From Arthrobacter globiformis (GTDB taxonomy: Bacteria; Actinomycetota; Actinomycetes; Actinomycetales; Micrococcaceae), in assembly GCF_030815865.1 (NCBI RefSeq), contig NZ_JAUSXI010000001.1, positions 3,472,001 through 3,536,000 on the forward strand: DNA of 64,000 nt, written 5' to 3'. How positions within the stretch are numbered: position 1 is the stretch's first letter; every line of letters starts with the position of its first letter. A model generated the notes under the pieces. The model saw only the letters and a program-made list of their open reading frames with translations. It was not told where the DNA came from and ran no database searches. A program made the translations under genes and the position numbers. Positions 30,015 to 39,420 of this stretch are shown here, in pieces.

Positions 30015-32576
30015 TTGCCAGGCATGAACCTGACCCGCTCCGAAGCACGCGAGCGCGCCGCCCTGATCGCCGTCGACTCCTACGATGTCAGCCTGGACCT
30101 GACCAGGGGCGGGACAGTCTTTGGATCAACCACCACCGTCAGGTTCACGGCGGCGCCGGGATCGACGACGTTCATCGACGCCGTTACGAACGCTGTGCAC
30201 AGCGTGACGCTGAACGGGCGCGAGCTGGACCCCGCCGAGGTGTCTGACGGCATCCGGATCCAGCTGCCGGACCTCGCAGCGGACAACGAGCTGACCGTCG
30301 TGGCGGACGCCCCCTACATGAACACCGGCGAAGGCCTGCACCGCTTCGTGGACCCGGTGGACGGCGAGGTGTACCTGTACACGCAGTTCGAGGTGCCAGA
30401 CTCGCGCCGGATGTTCGCTGTCTTTGAACAGCCCGACCTCAAGGCCACCTTCCGGTTCCGCGTCACCGCGCCCTCGCACTGGGACGTCGTTTCCAATTCC
30501 CCCACGCCGGAGCCCGCGCCAATCCCATCCGGGGACGACGGCGGCGCCCGCTCGGTCTGGGACTTCACGCCGACGCCGCGCCTGTCCTCGTACGTCACCG
30601 CACTGATCGCCGGGCCGTACCAGTCGGTGCGCAGCGATGTCACCAGTTCGGACGGCCGCGTCGTGCCGCTGGGCGTCTTCGCCCGCAAGTCCCTCATGCA
30701 GTACCTGGACGCGGAAAACATCTTTGAGCTCACGCGCCAGGGTTTCGTGTTCTTCGAGGCGCAGTTCGGCTGCCCCTACCCGTTTGAAAAGTATGACCAG
30801 CTGTTTGTGCCGGAGTTCAACGCCGGCGCCATGGAGAACGCCGGCGCGGTCACCATCCTCGAAGGCTACGTCTTCCGCGGCAAGGTCCCGGAGGCGCAGG
30901 TGGAACGCCGCGCCATCACCGTGCTGCACGAACTGGCCCACATGTGGTTCGGCGACCTCGTGACCATGCGCTGGTGGAACGACCTCTGGCTCAATGAGTC
31001 CTTCGCCGAATACATGTCGCACCTGGCTGCCGTGGAGAACACCAAATTCCAGAGCGCCTGGACCACCTTCGCCTCGGTGGAAAAGTCGTGGGCCTACCGC
31101 CAGGACCAGCTCCCCACGACGCACCCGATCTTCGCCGAAATCAACGACCTGCAGGACGTTGAGGTGAACTTCGACGGCATCACCTACGCCAAGGGCGCCT
31201 CCGTGCTGCGGCAGCTGGTGGCCTGGGTGGGGCCGGACCAGTTCATGGCCGGCGTGCGTGAATACTTTGCCAAACATTCCTGGCGCAACACCGAGCTCGG
31301 CGACCTGATGGTCGAGCTGGAGAAGGCCAGCGGACGCGACCTGGACCAGTGGGGACGCCTGTGGCTGGAAACGGCCGGCGTCAACTCACTCAAGCCGGAG
31401 CTGGCGGTGAATGCCGATGGCACCATCACGTCGTTCGCCATCCTGCAGTCCGCGATTGCCGAGCAGCCCACCCTCCGCCCTCACCGCCTGGCAGTGGGGT
31501 TCTATGATCTCACCGACGAGGGCACGCTCGAGCGCGTGCACCGTGAGGAGCTGGACGTCGACGGCGAACGCACCGGGGTCCCCGAACTGGCCGGGCTCAA
31601 GCGGCCGGACCTCATCCTGCTCAACGACGATGACCTCGCGTACGCCAAGGTGCGGCTCGATGAGCAGTCCCTCGCCACCGCCAAGGCTCACCTGAAGGAC
31701 TTCAGGGAGAGCCTGCCCCGGACGTTGGTGTGGAACTCGGCCTGGGACGCCGCTCGGGACGGGGAAAGCCCCGCGCGCGGATACGTGGACCTGATCCTGG
31801 CCAACATCGCCTCCGAGTCTGATTCCTCGGTAATCCTGGTGCAGCTGCGGCAACTGGCCACCACGCTCACCTTCTACGTGGCCGAGGAGCACCGCGAAGC
31901 CACCACCATTGCCGCCGTCGACCGGCTCTGGGAGCTCGCCTCGAGTGTGCCGGGCGGGTCGGACGCCCAGCTGCAGTTCATCAAGTCCTTCGCCCTCCTG
32001 GCCCGCAGCGGCCAGCAACTGGACCGGATCGCCGGGCTGCTTGACGGCTCGGCCACCTTGGCCGGGCTGACCGTGGACCAGGACCTCCGCTGGGAGCTCG
32101 TGGCCTCCCTTGTGGCAGGCGGCAGGCTGGGCCAGTCGGACATCGACGCGGAACTGCAGCGGGATAACACATCCAGCGGCCAGAACGCGGCCGCCCTGGC
32201 CAAGGCAGCCGTCCCCACCCCGGAGGCCAAGTCGGCGGCGTGGGAGTCAATCGTCGTCAAGGGCGAGCTCTCCAACGCCATCCAGGGCTCGGCCGTCGCC
32301 GGCTTCACGCGGGTGCTGGACACCGCGCTGCTGGAGCCGTTCGCGGAGAAGTACTTCGAGGCGGTCCCGGGAATCGTTGCCGACCGCACCAATGCCCTGG
32401 CCCAGCAGATCGTCGTCGGGCTGTACCCGGCGCAGCTGACCAGCCAGTCCACCGTGGACCGGACCGACGAGTTCCTGGCGTCGCTGCCGGAGGACAGCGC
32501 TGCGCTGCGCCGGATGATGCTGGAAAACCGCGACGGCGTAGCCCGGGCGCTGCGGGCCCGCGCGGCGGATGTCTAG
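30015..32576 (+). CDS. pepN: Aminopeptidase N (M1 family)
   Basis: An 853-residue zinc metallo-aminopeptidase. The substrate motif is FNAGAMENAGAV and the zinc site is TVLHELAHMWFGDLVTM with the downstream Glu in WLNESFAEYMS. A large C-terminal helical domain (ERAP1-like) follows. The TTG start at 30015 is preferred because GGAGG lies 7 nt upstream; the ATG 3 codons later would be 16 nt away. OsmC follows after 3 nt. Confidence 0.96.
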   Translation: MPGMNLTRSEARERAALIAVDSYDVSLDLTRGGTVFGSTTTVRFTAAPGSTTFIDAVTNAVHSVTLNGRELDPAEVSDGIRIQLPDLAADNELTVVADAPYMNTGEGLHRFVDPVDGEVYLYTQFEVPDSRRMFAVFEQPDLKATFRFRVTAPSHWDVVSNSPTPEPAPIPSGDDGGARSVWDFTPTPRLSSYVTALIAGPYQSVRSDVTSSDGRVVPLGVFARKSLMQYLDAENIFELTRQGFVFFEAQFGCPYPFEKYDQLFVPEFNAGAMENAGAVTILEGYVFRGKVPEAQVERRAITVLHELAHMWFGDLVTMRWWNDLWLNESFAEYMSHLAAVENTKFQSAWTTFASVEKSWAYRQDQLPTTHPIFAEINDLQDVEVNFDGITYAKGASVLRQLVAWVGPDQFMAGVREYFAKHSWRNTELGDLMVELEKASGRDLDQWGRLWLETAGVNSLKPELAVNADGTITSFAILQSAIAEQPTLRPHRLAVGFYDLTDEGTLERVHREELDVDGERTGVPELAGLKRPDLILLNDDDLAYAKVRLDEQSLATAKAHLKDFRESLPRTLVWNSAWDAARDGESPARGYVDLILANIASESDSSVILVQLRQLATTLTFYVAEEHREATTIAAVDRLWELASSVPGGSDAQLQFIKSFALLARSGQQLDRIAGLLDGSATLAGLTVDQDLRWELVASLVAGGRLGQSDIDAELQRDNTSSGQNAAALAKAAVPTPEAKSAAWESIVVKGELSNAIQGSAVAGFTRVLDTALLEPFAEKYFEAVPGIVADRTNALAQQIVVGLYPAQLTSQSTVDRTDEFLASLPEDSAALRRMMLENRDGVARALRARAADV

Positions 32577-32579
32577 GCA

Positions 32580-33059
32580 ATGGCACTCGGCGAACACCAC
32601 TATGCGCTGACGGTCCGCTGGACCGGCAACCTTGGAAGCGGCACGTCGTCCTACCGGGACTACTCCCGGGACCACGACATCGAGATTCCGGGGCTGCCGG
32701 TCCTGCAGGGCTCAGCCGATCCCACCTTCCACGGCGACCGCTCCCGGTACAACCCCGAACAGCTTCTGCTGACGGCGCTGGCGCAGTGCCACATGCTCTC
32801 CTTCCTGCACGTCGCGGTGCGGCATGGCGTGGTGGTCCTGTCCTACGAGGACAACGCCACCGGCATGATGCGGCTGAACCGCGACGGCAGCGGACAGTTC
32901 GAAACCGTGACGCTCCGCCCGCACGTGACGGTGGCAGAACCCGGGCACATCGCGTTGGCGGAACAGATGCACCATGAGGCGAACCAGGTGTGTTTCATTG
33001 CCCGTAGCGTAAATTTCCCCGTGCTGCACGTCCCCGTTACCACAGCCGGAAGTCCTTAG
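32580..33059 (+). CDS. OsmC family peroxiredoxin-like protein
   Basis: A 159-residue protein with the two conserved cysteines of OsmC/Ohr proteins in TALAQCHMLSFLHVA (about residue 69) and QVCFIARSVNFPV (about 138). Family members reduce organic hydroperoxides. It starts 3 nt after the pepN stop and is probably translated from the same mRNA. Confidence 0.88.
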   Translation: MALGEHHYALTVRWTGNLGSGTSSYRDYSRDHDIEIPGLPVLQGSADPTFHGDRSRYNPEQLLLTALAQCHMLSFLHVAVRHGVVVLSYEDNATGMMRLNRDGSGQFETVTLRPHVTVAEPGHIALAEQMHHEANQVCFIARSVNFPVLHVPVTTAGSP

Positions 33060-33165
33060 CCAGCGCCAGACCCCGCTAGGCTTAAAGCGACCAAAGTGCG
33101 GCCGGCCTCCCCGGAAAGCGCGGAGACCGGCCGCCGCCGGACAGCAGCAAGGAGCCTTCCTGCAG

Positions 33166-33828
33166 ATGTACAGCATGTTCACAGCGCCCTCGGCCTCACT
33201 GGAGCCCACGGGACTAGACCTTGCCGGCGTGGCCATCAGCCTCGGCGCAGGCATACTCCTGTGGCTGATCGCCAGTTTCCTGATCGCCAGGATCACCAAG
33301 CGTGTGGCTAGCGGCACGTCACTGTTCAAGAAGCCGCATTTCCGCTGGGTGGCGCCGGCGCTGCGAGCCCTGGACCATGAGCGGCGCGTGCAGCGGGCCA
33401 ACACGATCGGCTCGCTCCTCAAGAGCGGCATCGGCGTGATGATCGCGGTCATCACCACCATCTACATGCTGAAGAACCTCGACGTCGACGTGGCGCCGCT
33501 GCTGACCAGCGTGGGAATCCTCGGTATCGCCATCGGCTTTGGCGCCCAGCAGCTGATCAGGGACTTCCTTGCCGGCATCTTCATCACCATCGAGGACCAG
33601 TACGGCATTGGCGACGTCATTGAAACCAGCGAAGTGGTGGGCGTCGTGGAGTCGATCGGGCTGAGGATCACGCGCGTCCGCGACGAGAACGGCGCCATCT
33701 GGTACCTCCGCAACGGTGAGATCCTTCGTGTGGGCAACCGCTCGCAGGGCACCTACGTCCCGCCTGCGGAGCCTGAAGAGACGGCTGCCGATGCCGAGCA
33801 CGCACCCCAGCAGAAGGCCGGAGAATAG
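33166..33828 (+). CDS. Small MscS-type mechanosensitive channel
   Basis: A 220-residue protein with a first helix at about 18-42, a second at about 86-105 and the pore/TM3 segment LLTSVGILGIAIGFGAQQLIRDFLAG, followed by the beta-domain signature FITIEDQYGIGDVIE. It is shorter than E. coli MscS (286 residues) and lacks much of the C-terminal alpha/beta cage. The acidic tail EPEETAADAEHA is disordered-looking. AAGGAG precedes the start. The truncated haemoglobin gene follows after 2 nt. Confidence 0.9.
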   Translation: MYSMFTAPSASLEPTGLDLAGVAISLGAGILLWLIASFLIARITKRVASGTSLFKKPHFRWVAPALRALDHERRVQRANTIGSLLKSGIGVMIAVITTIYMLKNLDVDVAPLLTSVGILGIAIGFGAQQLIRDFLAGIFITIEDQYGIGDVIETSEVVGVVESIGLRITRVRDENGAIWYLRNGEILRVGNRSQGTYVPPAEPEETAADAEHAPQQKAGE

Positions 33829-33830
33829 CC

Positions 33831-34304
33831 ATGACCATTCCATCCCTCCCCACCCCGCCGGAGCCGGGCGTCCGTCAGCCGCTGATGCGCAACGACCCCT
33901 TCAGCCAGCCGGGCTACACCGACAACTTCTACGACGCCGTCGGCGGCCATGAGACGTTCGTGAAGCTCATTGACGTCTTTTACGACGGCGTGGCCACGGA
34001 TCCGCTGCTGCGCCCCATGTATCCGGAAGAGGATCTGGGTCCGGCCAAGCGGCGGTTCCTGATGTTCCTGGAGCAGTACTGGGGCGGCCCCACCACCTAC
34101 GGCGAGGAGCGCGGCCATCCCCGGCTGCGGATGCGCCACATGCCGTTCCGGGTGACGCCCGAGGCGAAGGACCGCTGGCTGCACCACATGCGGACGGCGG
34201 TCGATTCCCTGGACTTGCCGCCGCTGCATGAGGGAACGCTGTGGGATTACATGGAGCGCGCCGCGCTCTCGATGGTGAACAGCCCGTCCGAGGCGCAGGG
34301 CTAA
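33831..34304 (+). CDS. glbO: Group II truncated haemoglobin
   Basis: A 157-residue trHb2. It has FYDAVGGHETFVKLIDVFYDG, the TrHb2 insert DLGPAKRRFLMFLEQYWGGP, and the proximal-His segment HPRLRMRHMPF with the G8 Trp in KDRWLHHM. The family binds oxygen and may act in peroxide or NO handling. It follows mscS by 2 nt and is likely in the same transcript. Confidence 0.92.
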   Translation: MTIPSLPTPPEPGVRQPLMRNDPFSQPGYTDNFYDAVGGHETFVKLIDVFYDGVATDPLLRPMYPEEDLGPAKRRFLMFLEQYWGGPTTYGEERGHPRLRMRHMPFRVTPEAKDRWLHHMRTAVDSLDLPPLHEGTLWDYMERAALSMVNSPSEAQG

Positions 34305-34341
34305 GACCGGCGGCTGTGTCGCTCAGCCGGGTATCGGCGGC

Positions 34342-35004
34342 CTAAAGCAGGCCGGCGCCGGTACGTACCAGCACGTGCCCGCGGTTGCCGCTGAGCCGGA
34401 ACCAGCGCCCGGAACGGTAGAGCTTCTGTTCGTCCTCGCCCAGGAATCCCAGGGCAAGGGCGGCGAACGCCGCTCCGGCCGGAACCCCGTGCCGCCCCTG
34501 GAGCCCGCGTCCCCAGACGGCGGCCCGGGCGTTGTTCACGATCATGGCTCCGGGTTTGTCCGGAACGATGCCGGCCACCTCGGCGATGCCGGCCTCGGCG
34601 GCCTGCCGCAGTTCGGCGTCGGGCACGGAGTCCACGAGTTCCCAGCCGCTGCGCGGCGCACCCACGCCGGCCCATGATTCGGTGACGGTCGACGGCGGGA
34701 CCGGAAGATCGGCGTCGTTCTCCCCCGCCCGGGCCAGCCGGTCCAGGACGGCAGCGAGCGGAACCGTGACGTCAACGGCGGACGGCTCAGCGAGGCCCAT
34801 GGTGCGCAGGCCGAGAATCGTGGGGGTGGACTCCCCCAGGATCCGGGGCCGGAGCACGCACACGTAGGCGGCCAGGACTGTTCCGGCCGCCTGCAGGCGG
34901 ATGGCGCCGTCATCGATGGCCTTGGCGCGGGTGACGAAGGTCTTCAGATCGGCGAGGTCGCGGGGGTCGGCGAAGCGGAAAGACTGGGTAAGGAGATCAG
35001 ACAC
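34342..35004 (-). CDS. Conserved hypothetical protein
   Basis: A 220-residue protein from GTG 35004 (VSDLLTQSFRFADPRDLADL). I do not recognise a named domain. Features are a helical N-terminus, TVTESWAGVGAPRSGW, a conserved-looking GIAEVAGIVPDKPGAMIVNNARAA, and a C-terminal YRSGRWFRLSGNRGHVLVRTGAG. No signal peptide is clear. The frame is open far upstream through the tesB region but that part has no support. TAGTGT lies 7 nt before the GTG, a leaderless-type arrangement. It is divergent from tesB with 63 nt between the starts. Confidence 0.75.
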   Translation of the reverse strand: MSDLLTQSFRFADPRDLADLKTFVTRAKAIDDGAIRLQAAGTVLAAYVCVLRPRILGESTPTILGLRTMGLAEPSAVDVTVPLAAVLDRLARAGENDADLPVPPSTVTESWAGVGAPRSGWELVDSVPDAELRQAAEAGIAEVAGIVPDKPGAMIVNNARAAVWGRGLQGRHGVPAGAAFAALALGFLGEDEQKLYRSGRWFRLSGNRGHVLVRTGAGLL

Positions 35005-35067
35005 GTTAAGAACACTACCGGCTTGGGCCCGGTTGAGCGGTGCCGGGGTGCCGTCTAGAGTCAAACC

Positions 35068-36039
35068 ATGACTGAAGCGGACGCCGGATTGCAGGCCTTG
35101 CCCACGAATGACCCCACGAACTCCCTCCTCGAACTGCTTGACCTCGGCGAGCTGGAAGGCGCCCGCACCGACGAGGATATTTTCATGGGTCCGTCGCAGC
35201 GCCAGCCGCACCAGCGCGTCTTCGGCGGCCAGGTCCTGGCCCAGTCCCTGGTTGCCGGGATGCGCACCGTGGACGAGGACCGCACCGTCCATTCCATGCA
35301 CGGCTACTTCCTGCGGCCCGGCGACGCGAACAAGCCCATCACCTTCGGAGTCCAGCGCCTGCGGGACGGCCGCTCGTTCTCGGCCCGGCGCGTGCATGCC
35401 TACCAGGACGGCACGCCGATTCTGTCCATGATCGCCTCATTCCAGGCCGGCGATGACGGCATTGAGCACCAGTCCGAGGTGCCTGCCGGCATCCCCGACC
35501 CGGAAACGCTGCCCAGCACGGCCGACCTGCTGGGCAAGTTCGACCACCCCGTCGCCCGGCACTGGGCGTACGAACGGCCCTTCGACATCCGCCATGTGGA
35601 TCCCGCCCTGTATGTGGCGGCCACGGGGAAGAAGGAAGCACGCAACGCCGTGTGGATGAAGACCTTCAGCCCCATGCCGGACAACGCCAACACGCACCGC
35701 GCCGCGCTGGCGTACGCCAGCGACTACACACTACTTGAGTCCATTCTTCGCAAGCACGGGCTGAGCTGGATCACGCCGGGCATGAGCGTGGCGAGCCTTG
35801 ACCACGCCATGTGGTGGCACCGTCCCGTGCGCGTTGACGAGTGGCTCCTGTATGTTCAGGAATCCCCCAGCGCCCAGGGAGCGCGGGGCCTGGCGACCGG
35901 CAAGATCTTCAACCGGGAGGGCCTGCACGTGGCTTCCGTGGCGCAGGAGGGCATGGTCCGGGTCCCGACGGACATCAAGAGCAAGGTGGCCGGTGCCGTC
36001 CAGACCAAGATCCTGCAGCACCAGATGCGCAAGGCTTGA
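35068..36039 (+). CDS. tesB: Acyl-CoA thioesterase II
   Basis: A 323-residue double-hotdog thioesterase that releases fatty acids from acyl-CoA. Motifs are RVFGGQVLAQSLVAGM (residues about 51-66), SMHGYFLRPGD, the second-hotdog SLDHAMWWHRPVRVDEWLLY with the catalytic Asp, and the ending ASVAQEGMVRV. TAGAGT precedes the ATG by exactly 6 nt. Confidence 0.95.
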   Translation: MTEADAGLQALPTNDPTNSLLELLDLGELEGARTDEDIFMGPSQRQPHQRVFGGQVLAQSLVAGMRTVDEDRTVHSMHGYFLRPGDANKPITFGVQRLRDGRSFSARRVHAYQDGTPILSMIASFQAGDDGIEHQSEVPAGIPDPETLPSTADLLGKFDHPVARHWAYERPFDIRHVDPALYVAATGKKEARNAVWMKTFSPMPDNANTHRAALAYASDYTLLESILRKHGLSWITPGMSVASLDHAMWWHRPVRVDEWLLYVQESPSAQGARGLATGKIFNREGLHVASVAQEGMVRVPTDIKSKVAGAVQTKILQHQMRKA

Positions 36040-36052
36040 CGGACTTCTGGCA

Positions 36053-36105
36053 CACGAAAAGGCCGGCCCGGGTTGATCTCGTCAACCCGGGCCGGCCTAT
36101 TCGTG
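36053..36105. terminator. Bidirectional terminator between tesB and ettA
   Basis: A 17-bp stem AGGCCGGCCCGGGTTGA / TCAACCCGGGCCGGCCT, flanked by AAAA on the left and by further pairing of CACGAA with TTCGTG. Confidence 0.85.
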
Positions 36106-36145
36106 CTCAGCGCTTGATTTCACCGCTTGATGAGCCGCGGCTCGA

Positions 36146-37828
36146 TCAGTCGCGGGTCAGGCGTCGGTGCGTGACGCGGTGCGGCTTGGCGGCGTCGGGG
36201 CCGAGGCGCTGCACCTTGTTCTCCTCGTAGGATTCGAAGTTGCCCTCAAACCAGTACCACTTCGACGGGTTCTCCTCGTCGCCTTCGTACGCGAGGATGT
36301 GGGTGGCCACCCGGTCCAGGAACCAGCGGTCGTGGGAAACCACGACGGCGCAGCCCGGGAACTCCAGCAGCGCGTTTTCCAGGCTGCTGAGGGTTTCGAC
36401 GTCGAGGTCGTTGGTCGGTTCGTCGAGTAGGAGCAGGTTTCCGCCCTGCTTAAGGGTCAGCGCCAGGTTCAGGCGGTTGCGCTCACCACCGGAGAGCACG
36501 CCTGCCTTTTTCTGCTGGTCCGGTCCCTTGAACCCGAACGCCGCGACGTAGGCGCGGGACGGCATTTCCACGTTGCCCACCTGGATGAAGTCCAGGCCGT
36601 CGGAAACGACCTCCCAGAGGGTTTTGTTGGGGTCGATGCCGCCGCGGCTCTGGTCGGCGTAGGAGATCTTGACCGAGTCGCCGATCTTCAGTTCGCCGCC
36701 GTCGAGGGGCTCGAGGCCCACGATGGTCTTGAACAGCGTGGACTTGCCCACACCGTTCGGGCCGATGACGCCGACGATGCCGTTGCGTGGCAGCGAGAAG
36801 GACAGGCCGTCGATCAGGGTGCGGTCGTCGAATCCCTTCTGCAGGTTCTTGGCTTCCAGCACCAGTCCGCCAAGGCGCGGTCCCGGCGGGATCTGGATCT
36901 CTTCGAAGTCCAGCTTCCGGGTGCGGTCAGCCTCGGCCGCCATTTCCTCGTAGCGTGCCAGACGTGCCTTGGACTTGGTCTGCCGGCCCTTGGCGTTGGA
37001 GCGCACCCACTCAAGTTCCTCGGTTAGCCGCTTGGCCTGCTTGGCGTCCTTCTTGCCCTGGACTTCAAGGCGGGCGCGCTTCTTCTCCAGGTAGGTGGAA
37101 TAGTTGCCCTCGTAGGGGTACAGGTGGCCGCGGTCCACTTCGGCGATCCATTCCGCAACGTGGTCCAGGAAGTACCGGTCGTGTGTGACCGCCAGGACGG
37201 CGCCGGCGTAGCTGGAGAGGTGCTGTTCCAGCCACAGCACGCTCTCGGCGTCAAGGTGGTTGGTGGGCTCGTCGAGCAGCAGGAGGTCCGGCTTCTGCAG
37301 GAGCAGCTTGCAGAGCGCCACACGGCGGCGCTCACCACCGGAGAGCAGCGTCACGTCCGCGTCCGCAGGCGGGCAGCGCAGGGCGTCCATGGCCTGCTCA
37401 AGCTGGGAGTCGAGGTCCCAGGCATCAGCGGTGTCGATGGCCTCCTGCAGGTGCCCCATCTCCTCCAGGAGCTTGTCGTAATCCGCGTCCGGGCTGGCCA
37501 TCTCTTCGGAGATTGCGTTGAAGCGCTGGATCTTGCCGTAGATCTCGCCCACGCCTTCCTGGACGTTGCCCAGGACAGTCTTCTCCTCGTTTAGCGGCGG
37601 TTCCTGCAGCAGGATGCCGACCGTGTAGCCAGGGCTCAGCCGCGCCTCACCGTTGGAGGGGGTGTCCAGGCCGGCCATGATTTTCAGGATGGTGGACTTA
37701 CCGGCACCGTTGGGGCCAACGACGCCGATCTTGGCGCCCGGGAAGAACGACATGCTTACGTCGTCGAGAATAAGTTTTTCGCCAACAGCCTTTCGGGCCT
37801 TGGTCATTGTGTAGATAAATTCCGCCAT
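36146..37828 (-). CDS. ettA: Energy-dependent translational throttle protein EttA (ABC-F)
   Basis: A 560-residue ABC-F ATPase, exactly the usual EttA length from the start MAEFIYTMTKARKAVG (ATG 37828). Tandem ABC domains have Walker A GVVGPNGAGKST and GVIGPNGVGKST, and signatures LSGGERRRVALCK and LSGGERNRLNLAL; Walker B plus catalytic Glu is LLLLDEPTNHLD and LLLLDEPTNDLD. An arm insertion lies in domain 1 and a charged linker between the domains. It gates translation initiation according to the ATP/ADP ratio. TAGATT lies 7 nt upstream of the start. Confidence 0.96.
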   Translation of the reverse strand: MAEFIYTMTKARKAVGEKLILDDVSMSFFPGAKIGVVGPNGAGKSTILKIMAGLDTPSNGEARLSPGYTVGILLQEPPLNEEKTVLGNVQEGVGEIYGKIQRFNAISEEMASPDADYDKLLEEMGHLQEAIDTADAWDLDSQLEQAMDALRCPPADADVTLLSGGERRRVALCKLLLQKPDLLLLDEPTNHLDAESVLWLEQHLSSYAGAVLAVTHDRYFLDHVAEWIAEVDRGHLYPYEGNYSTYLEKKRARLEVQGKKDAKQAKRLTEELEWVRSNAKGRQTKSKARLARYEEMAAEADRTRKLDFEEIQIPPGPRLGGLVLEAKNLQKGFDDRTLIDGLSFSLPRNGIVGVIGPNGVGKSTLFKTIVGLEPLDGGELKIGDSVKISYADQSRGGIDPNKTLWEVVSDGLDFIQVGNVEMPSRAYVAAFGFKGPDQQKKAGVLSGGERNRLNLALTLKQGGNLLLLDEPTNDLDVETLSSLENALLEFPGCAVVVSHDRWFLDRVATHILAYEGDEENPSKWYWFEGNFESYEENKVQRLGPDAAKPHRVTHRRLTRD

Positions 37829-37873
37829 GGTTCCAAATCTAGTGGGTTGGCGGTGATATCTCACATTCCGGGC

Positions 37874-38437
37874 TCAGCCGGCGGCTCCTACGAAACACTT
37901 CCCGTTCGACAGCGCCGGCAGCACGGTCACCGTCACCTTCCCATCGCGGATCTGGCCGATCACACATTCCTTGGCCTGGACAGCCGCCGCTTCCATGGAA
38001 TCCACCTCGAGTCCGGTGGGCGTGCGCCCCGCCGAGACCTCAAGGTTCCGCGCCGGAACGCCTGCCGCTGTTAGCGCCGAGGTGATCTCCGCTGTAGCCG
38101 GCTTGCGGTTGGCTGCGACTACGCCTCCCAGGACGTCAGCCATGGTCTGCTGCAGTGCGGCTGTGGCCCCGGCAGCGCCTTTGGTGGCTGCCGCAGGCAC
38201 CGACGGTTTTGCCGATGCTGATGCTGCCGATTGCGTGGCCGCCTGTTCTCCGGCCGCCTGTCCTTCCGCCGTCTGGTTCACGGCCGCCGGATCTCCCGGT
38301 GCCGTGCAGGCGCCGAGCGCCGACAGCACAACAACCGCCAGTGCGAGCCGGCCGGTAGCCTTTTTGGCAGTTCCCCAGGCACCAGTGGCATTGCCGCGGA
38401 GCGCTTTGTTCCGCTGAAGTGTCGTCGTTCGCATCAC
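37874..38437 (-). CDS. Putative secreted lipoprotein (DUF6993-like)
   Basis: A protein of about 187 residues. A signal peptide with lipobox LSALGAC anchors Cys near residue 44. The next about 55 residues are Ala/Gly/Gln/Ser-rich linker. A C-terminal domain of about 95 residues contains NRKPATAEITSALTAAGV, TPTGLEVDSMEAAA, KECVIGQIRDGKVTVTVLP and GKCF, with two cysteines that could pair. It resembles a conserved Micrococcales domain of unknown function; the DUF number is from memory. CAGAAT lies 6 nt before the GTG start. Confidence 0.78.
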   Translation of the reverse strand: MMRTTTLQRNKALRGNATGAWGTAKKATGRLALAVVVLSALGACTAPGDPAAVNQTAEGQAAGEQAATQSAASASAKPSVPAAATKGAAGATAALQQTMADVLGGVVAANRKPATAEITSALTAAGVPARNLEVSAGRTPTGLEVDSMEAAAVQAKECVIGQIRDGKVTVTVLPALSNGKCFVGAAG

Positions 38438-38494
38438 GCTGCCATTCTGCCATGCGGCACCGCCAAGGGGGTGCAGTGCCGCACGCCACCGGCT

Positions 38495-39064
38495 TCAGGC
38501 AGCGGCTCCCGTGAGCTCGCCCGTGTCGGGGTCGAGCTGCAACTCGTCGCCGGCGTCGTCGAGGAAGATGCAGGCCGCAGCCGGGTCTTCGTCGGCTTCG
38601 TCACCTTCCTCCCGGTTCTCGTCGGAGCCGTCCCCGGCCACGCCTGAGGATCCGGAAGCGCTGCGGTCGCCGTTCGCGGGGCCGAATCCGTCAGCGGCCT
38701 GCGGGTTGCCGGAATTGCGGATGAAGTTGGCAGTGCCCCACTTGAGATCGTGGCCCACAGCGTCCGCGTCGATCTCGGCGTCGTGGTAGACGCGGCCGTC
38801 CTTCTCCCAGCTGCGCATCTTCAGCTTGCCCACGACGACGACGCGCTGGCCCTTCTTGATGCTGCAGCCCATGTTCCCGGCCAGCTGCCGGTATCCCTGG
38901 ACGGTGAACCAGTTGATGTTGCCGTCCACCCAGGCGTTGGCCGTGCGGTCGTACCGCCGTTCGGCGGAACCGAGGCGGAATGAGGCGGTGGGAACGCCCC
39001 CGGGAGTTGTGGAACTGCGGATCTCCGTGGCCACGAAGCCCCGGACCGTAATGTTGTCACTCAT
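38495..39064 (-). CDS. ssb: Single-stranded DNA-binding protein, paralog type
   Basis: A 189-residue OB-fold protein: MSDNITVRGFVATEI, ASFRLGSAERRYDR, WFTVQGYRQLAGNMGCSIKKGQRVV and GKLKMRSWEKDGR. The C-terminus is acidic (DENREEGDEADEDPAAA) and ends DPDTGELTGAAA, without the DDIPF-type tip of the replicative SSB. It is probably a secondary SSB of the SsbB type rather than the essential one. Confidence 0.88.
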   Translation of the reverse strand: MSDNITVRGFVATEIRSSTTPGGVPTASFRLGSAERRYDRTANAWVDGNINWFTVQGYRQLAGNMGCSIKKGQRVVVVGKLKMRSWEKDGRVYHDAEIDADAVGHDLKWGTANFIRNSGNPQAADGFGPANGDRSASGSSGVAGDGSDENREEGDEADEDPAAACIFLDDAGDELQLDPDTGELTGAAA

Positions 39065-39246
39065 CTTGGTGTCCTGTCTCGAAGTGTCTTGCCCTAGCAG
39101 GCACTTCCAGCATCAACCGCCGACGCGACCGCCGGGAGGTACGCAATGCTGTATGTGGATAACCGAAACGTTCCTGCCCGGTGCCGCCGACGGGCCTGTA
39201 GGCAATGTAGACTTTTTGAGGCACCCGGGAAGCCGGGAAACCAGTT

Positions 39247-39319
39247 GCCCCAGTAGCTCAGGGGATAGAGCAGCGGCCTTCTAATCCGCCGGTCGGGGGT
39301 TCGATTCCCTCCTGGGGCA
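39247..39319 (+). tRNA. tRNA-Arg (anticodon TCT)
   Basis: A 73-nt cloverleaf with acceptor GCCCCAG / CTGGGGC, D-arm GCTCAGGGGATAGAGC, anticodon loop CTTCTAA and T-arm GGGGGTTCGATTCCC. The discriminator is A; CCA is not encoded. Confidence 0.96.
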
Positions 39320-39326
39320 CGACTAA

Positions 39327-39366
39327 AAGCGGTCCTGACCTGCGCAAACGCCAGTCAGGACCGCTT
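39327..39366 (+). terminator. Terminator of tRNA-Arg
   Basis: Stem AAGCGGTCCTGAC / GTCAGGACCGCTT with a 14-nt loop, directly after the tRNA. Confidence 0.8.
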
Positions 39367-39420
39367 CTGTATCGCATGGGAAAGCGCTACATCCACCGGC
39401 TACCCACCGCCAGGCCTTTA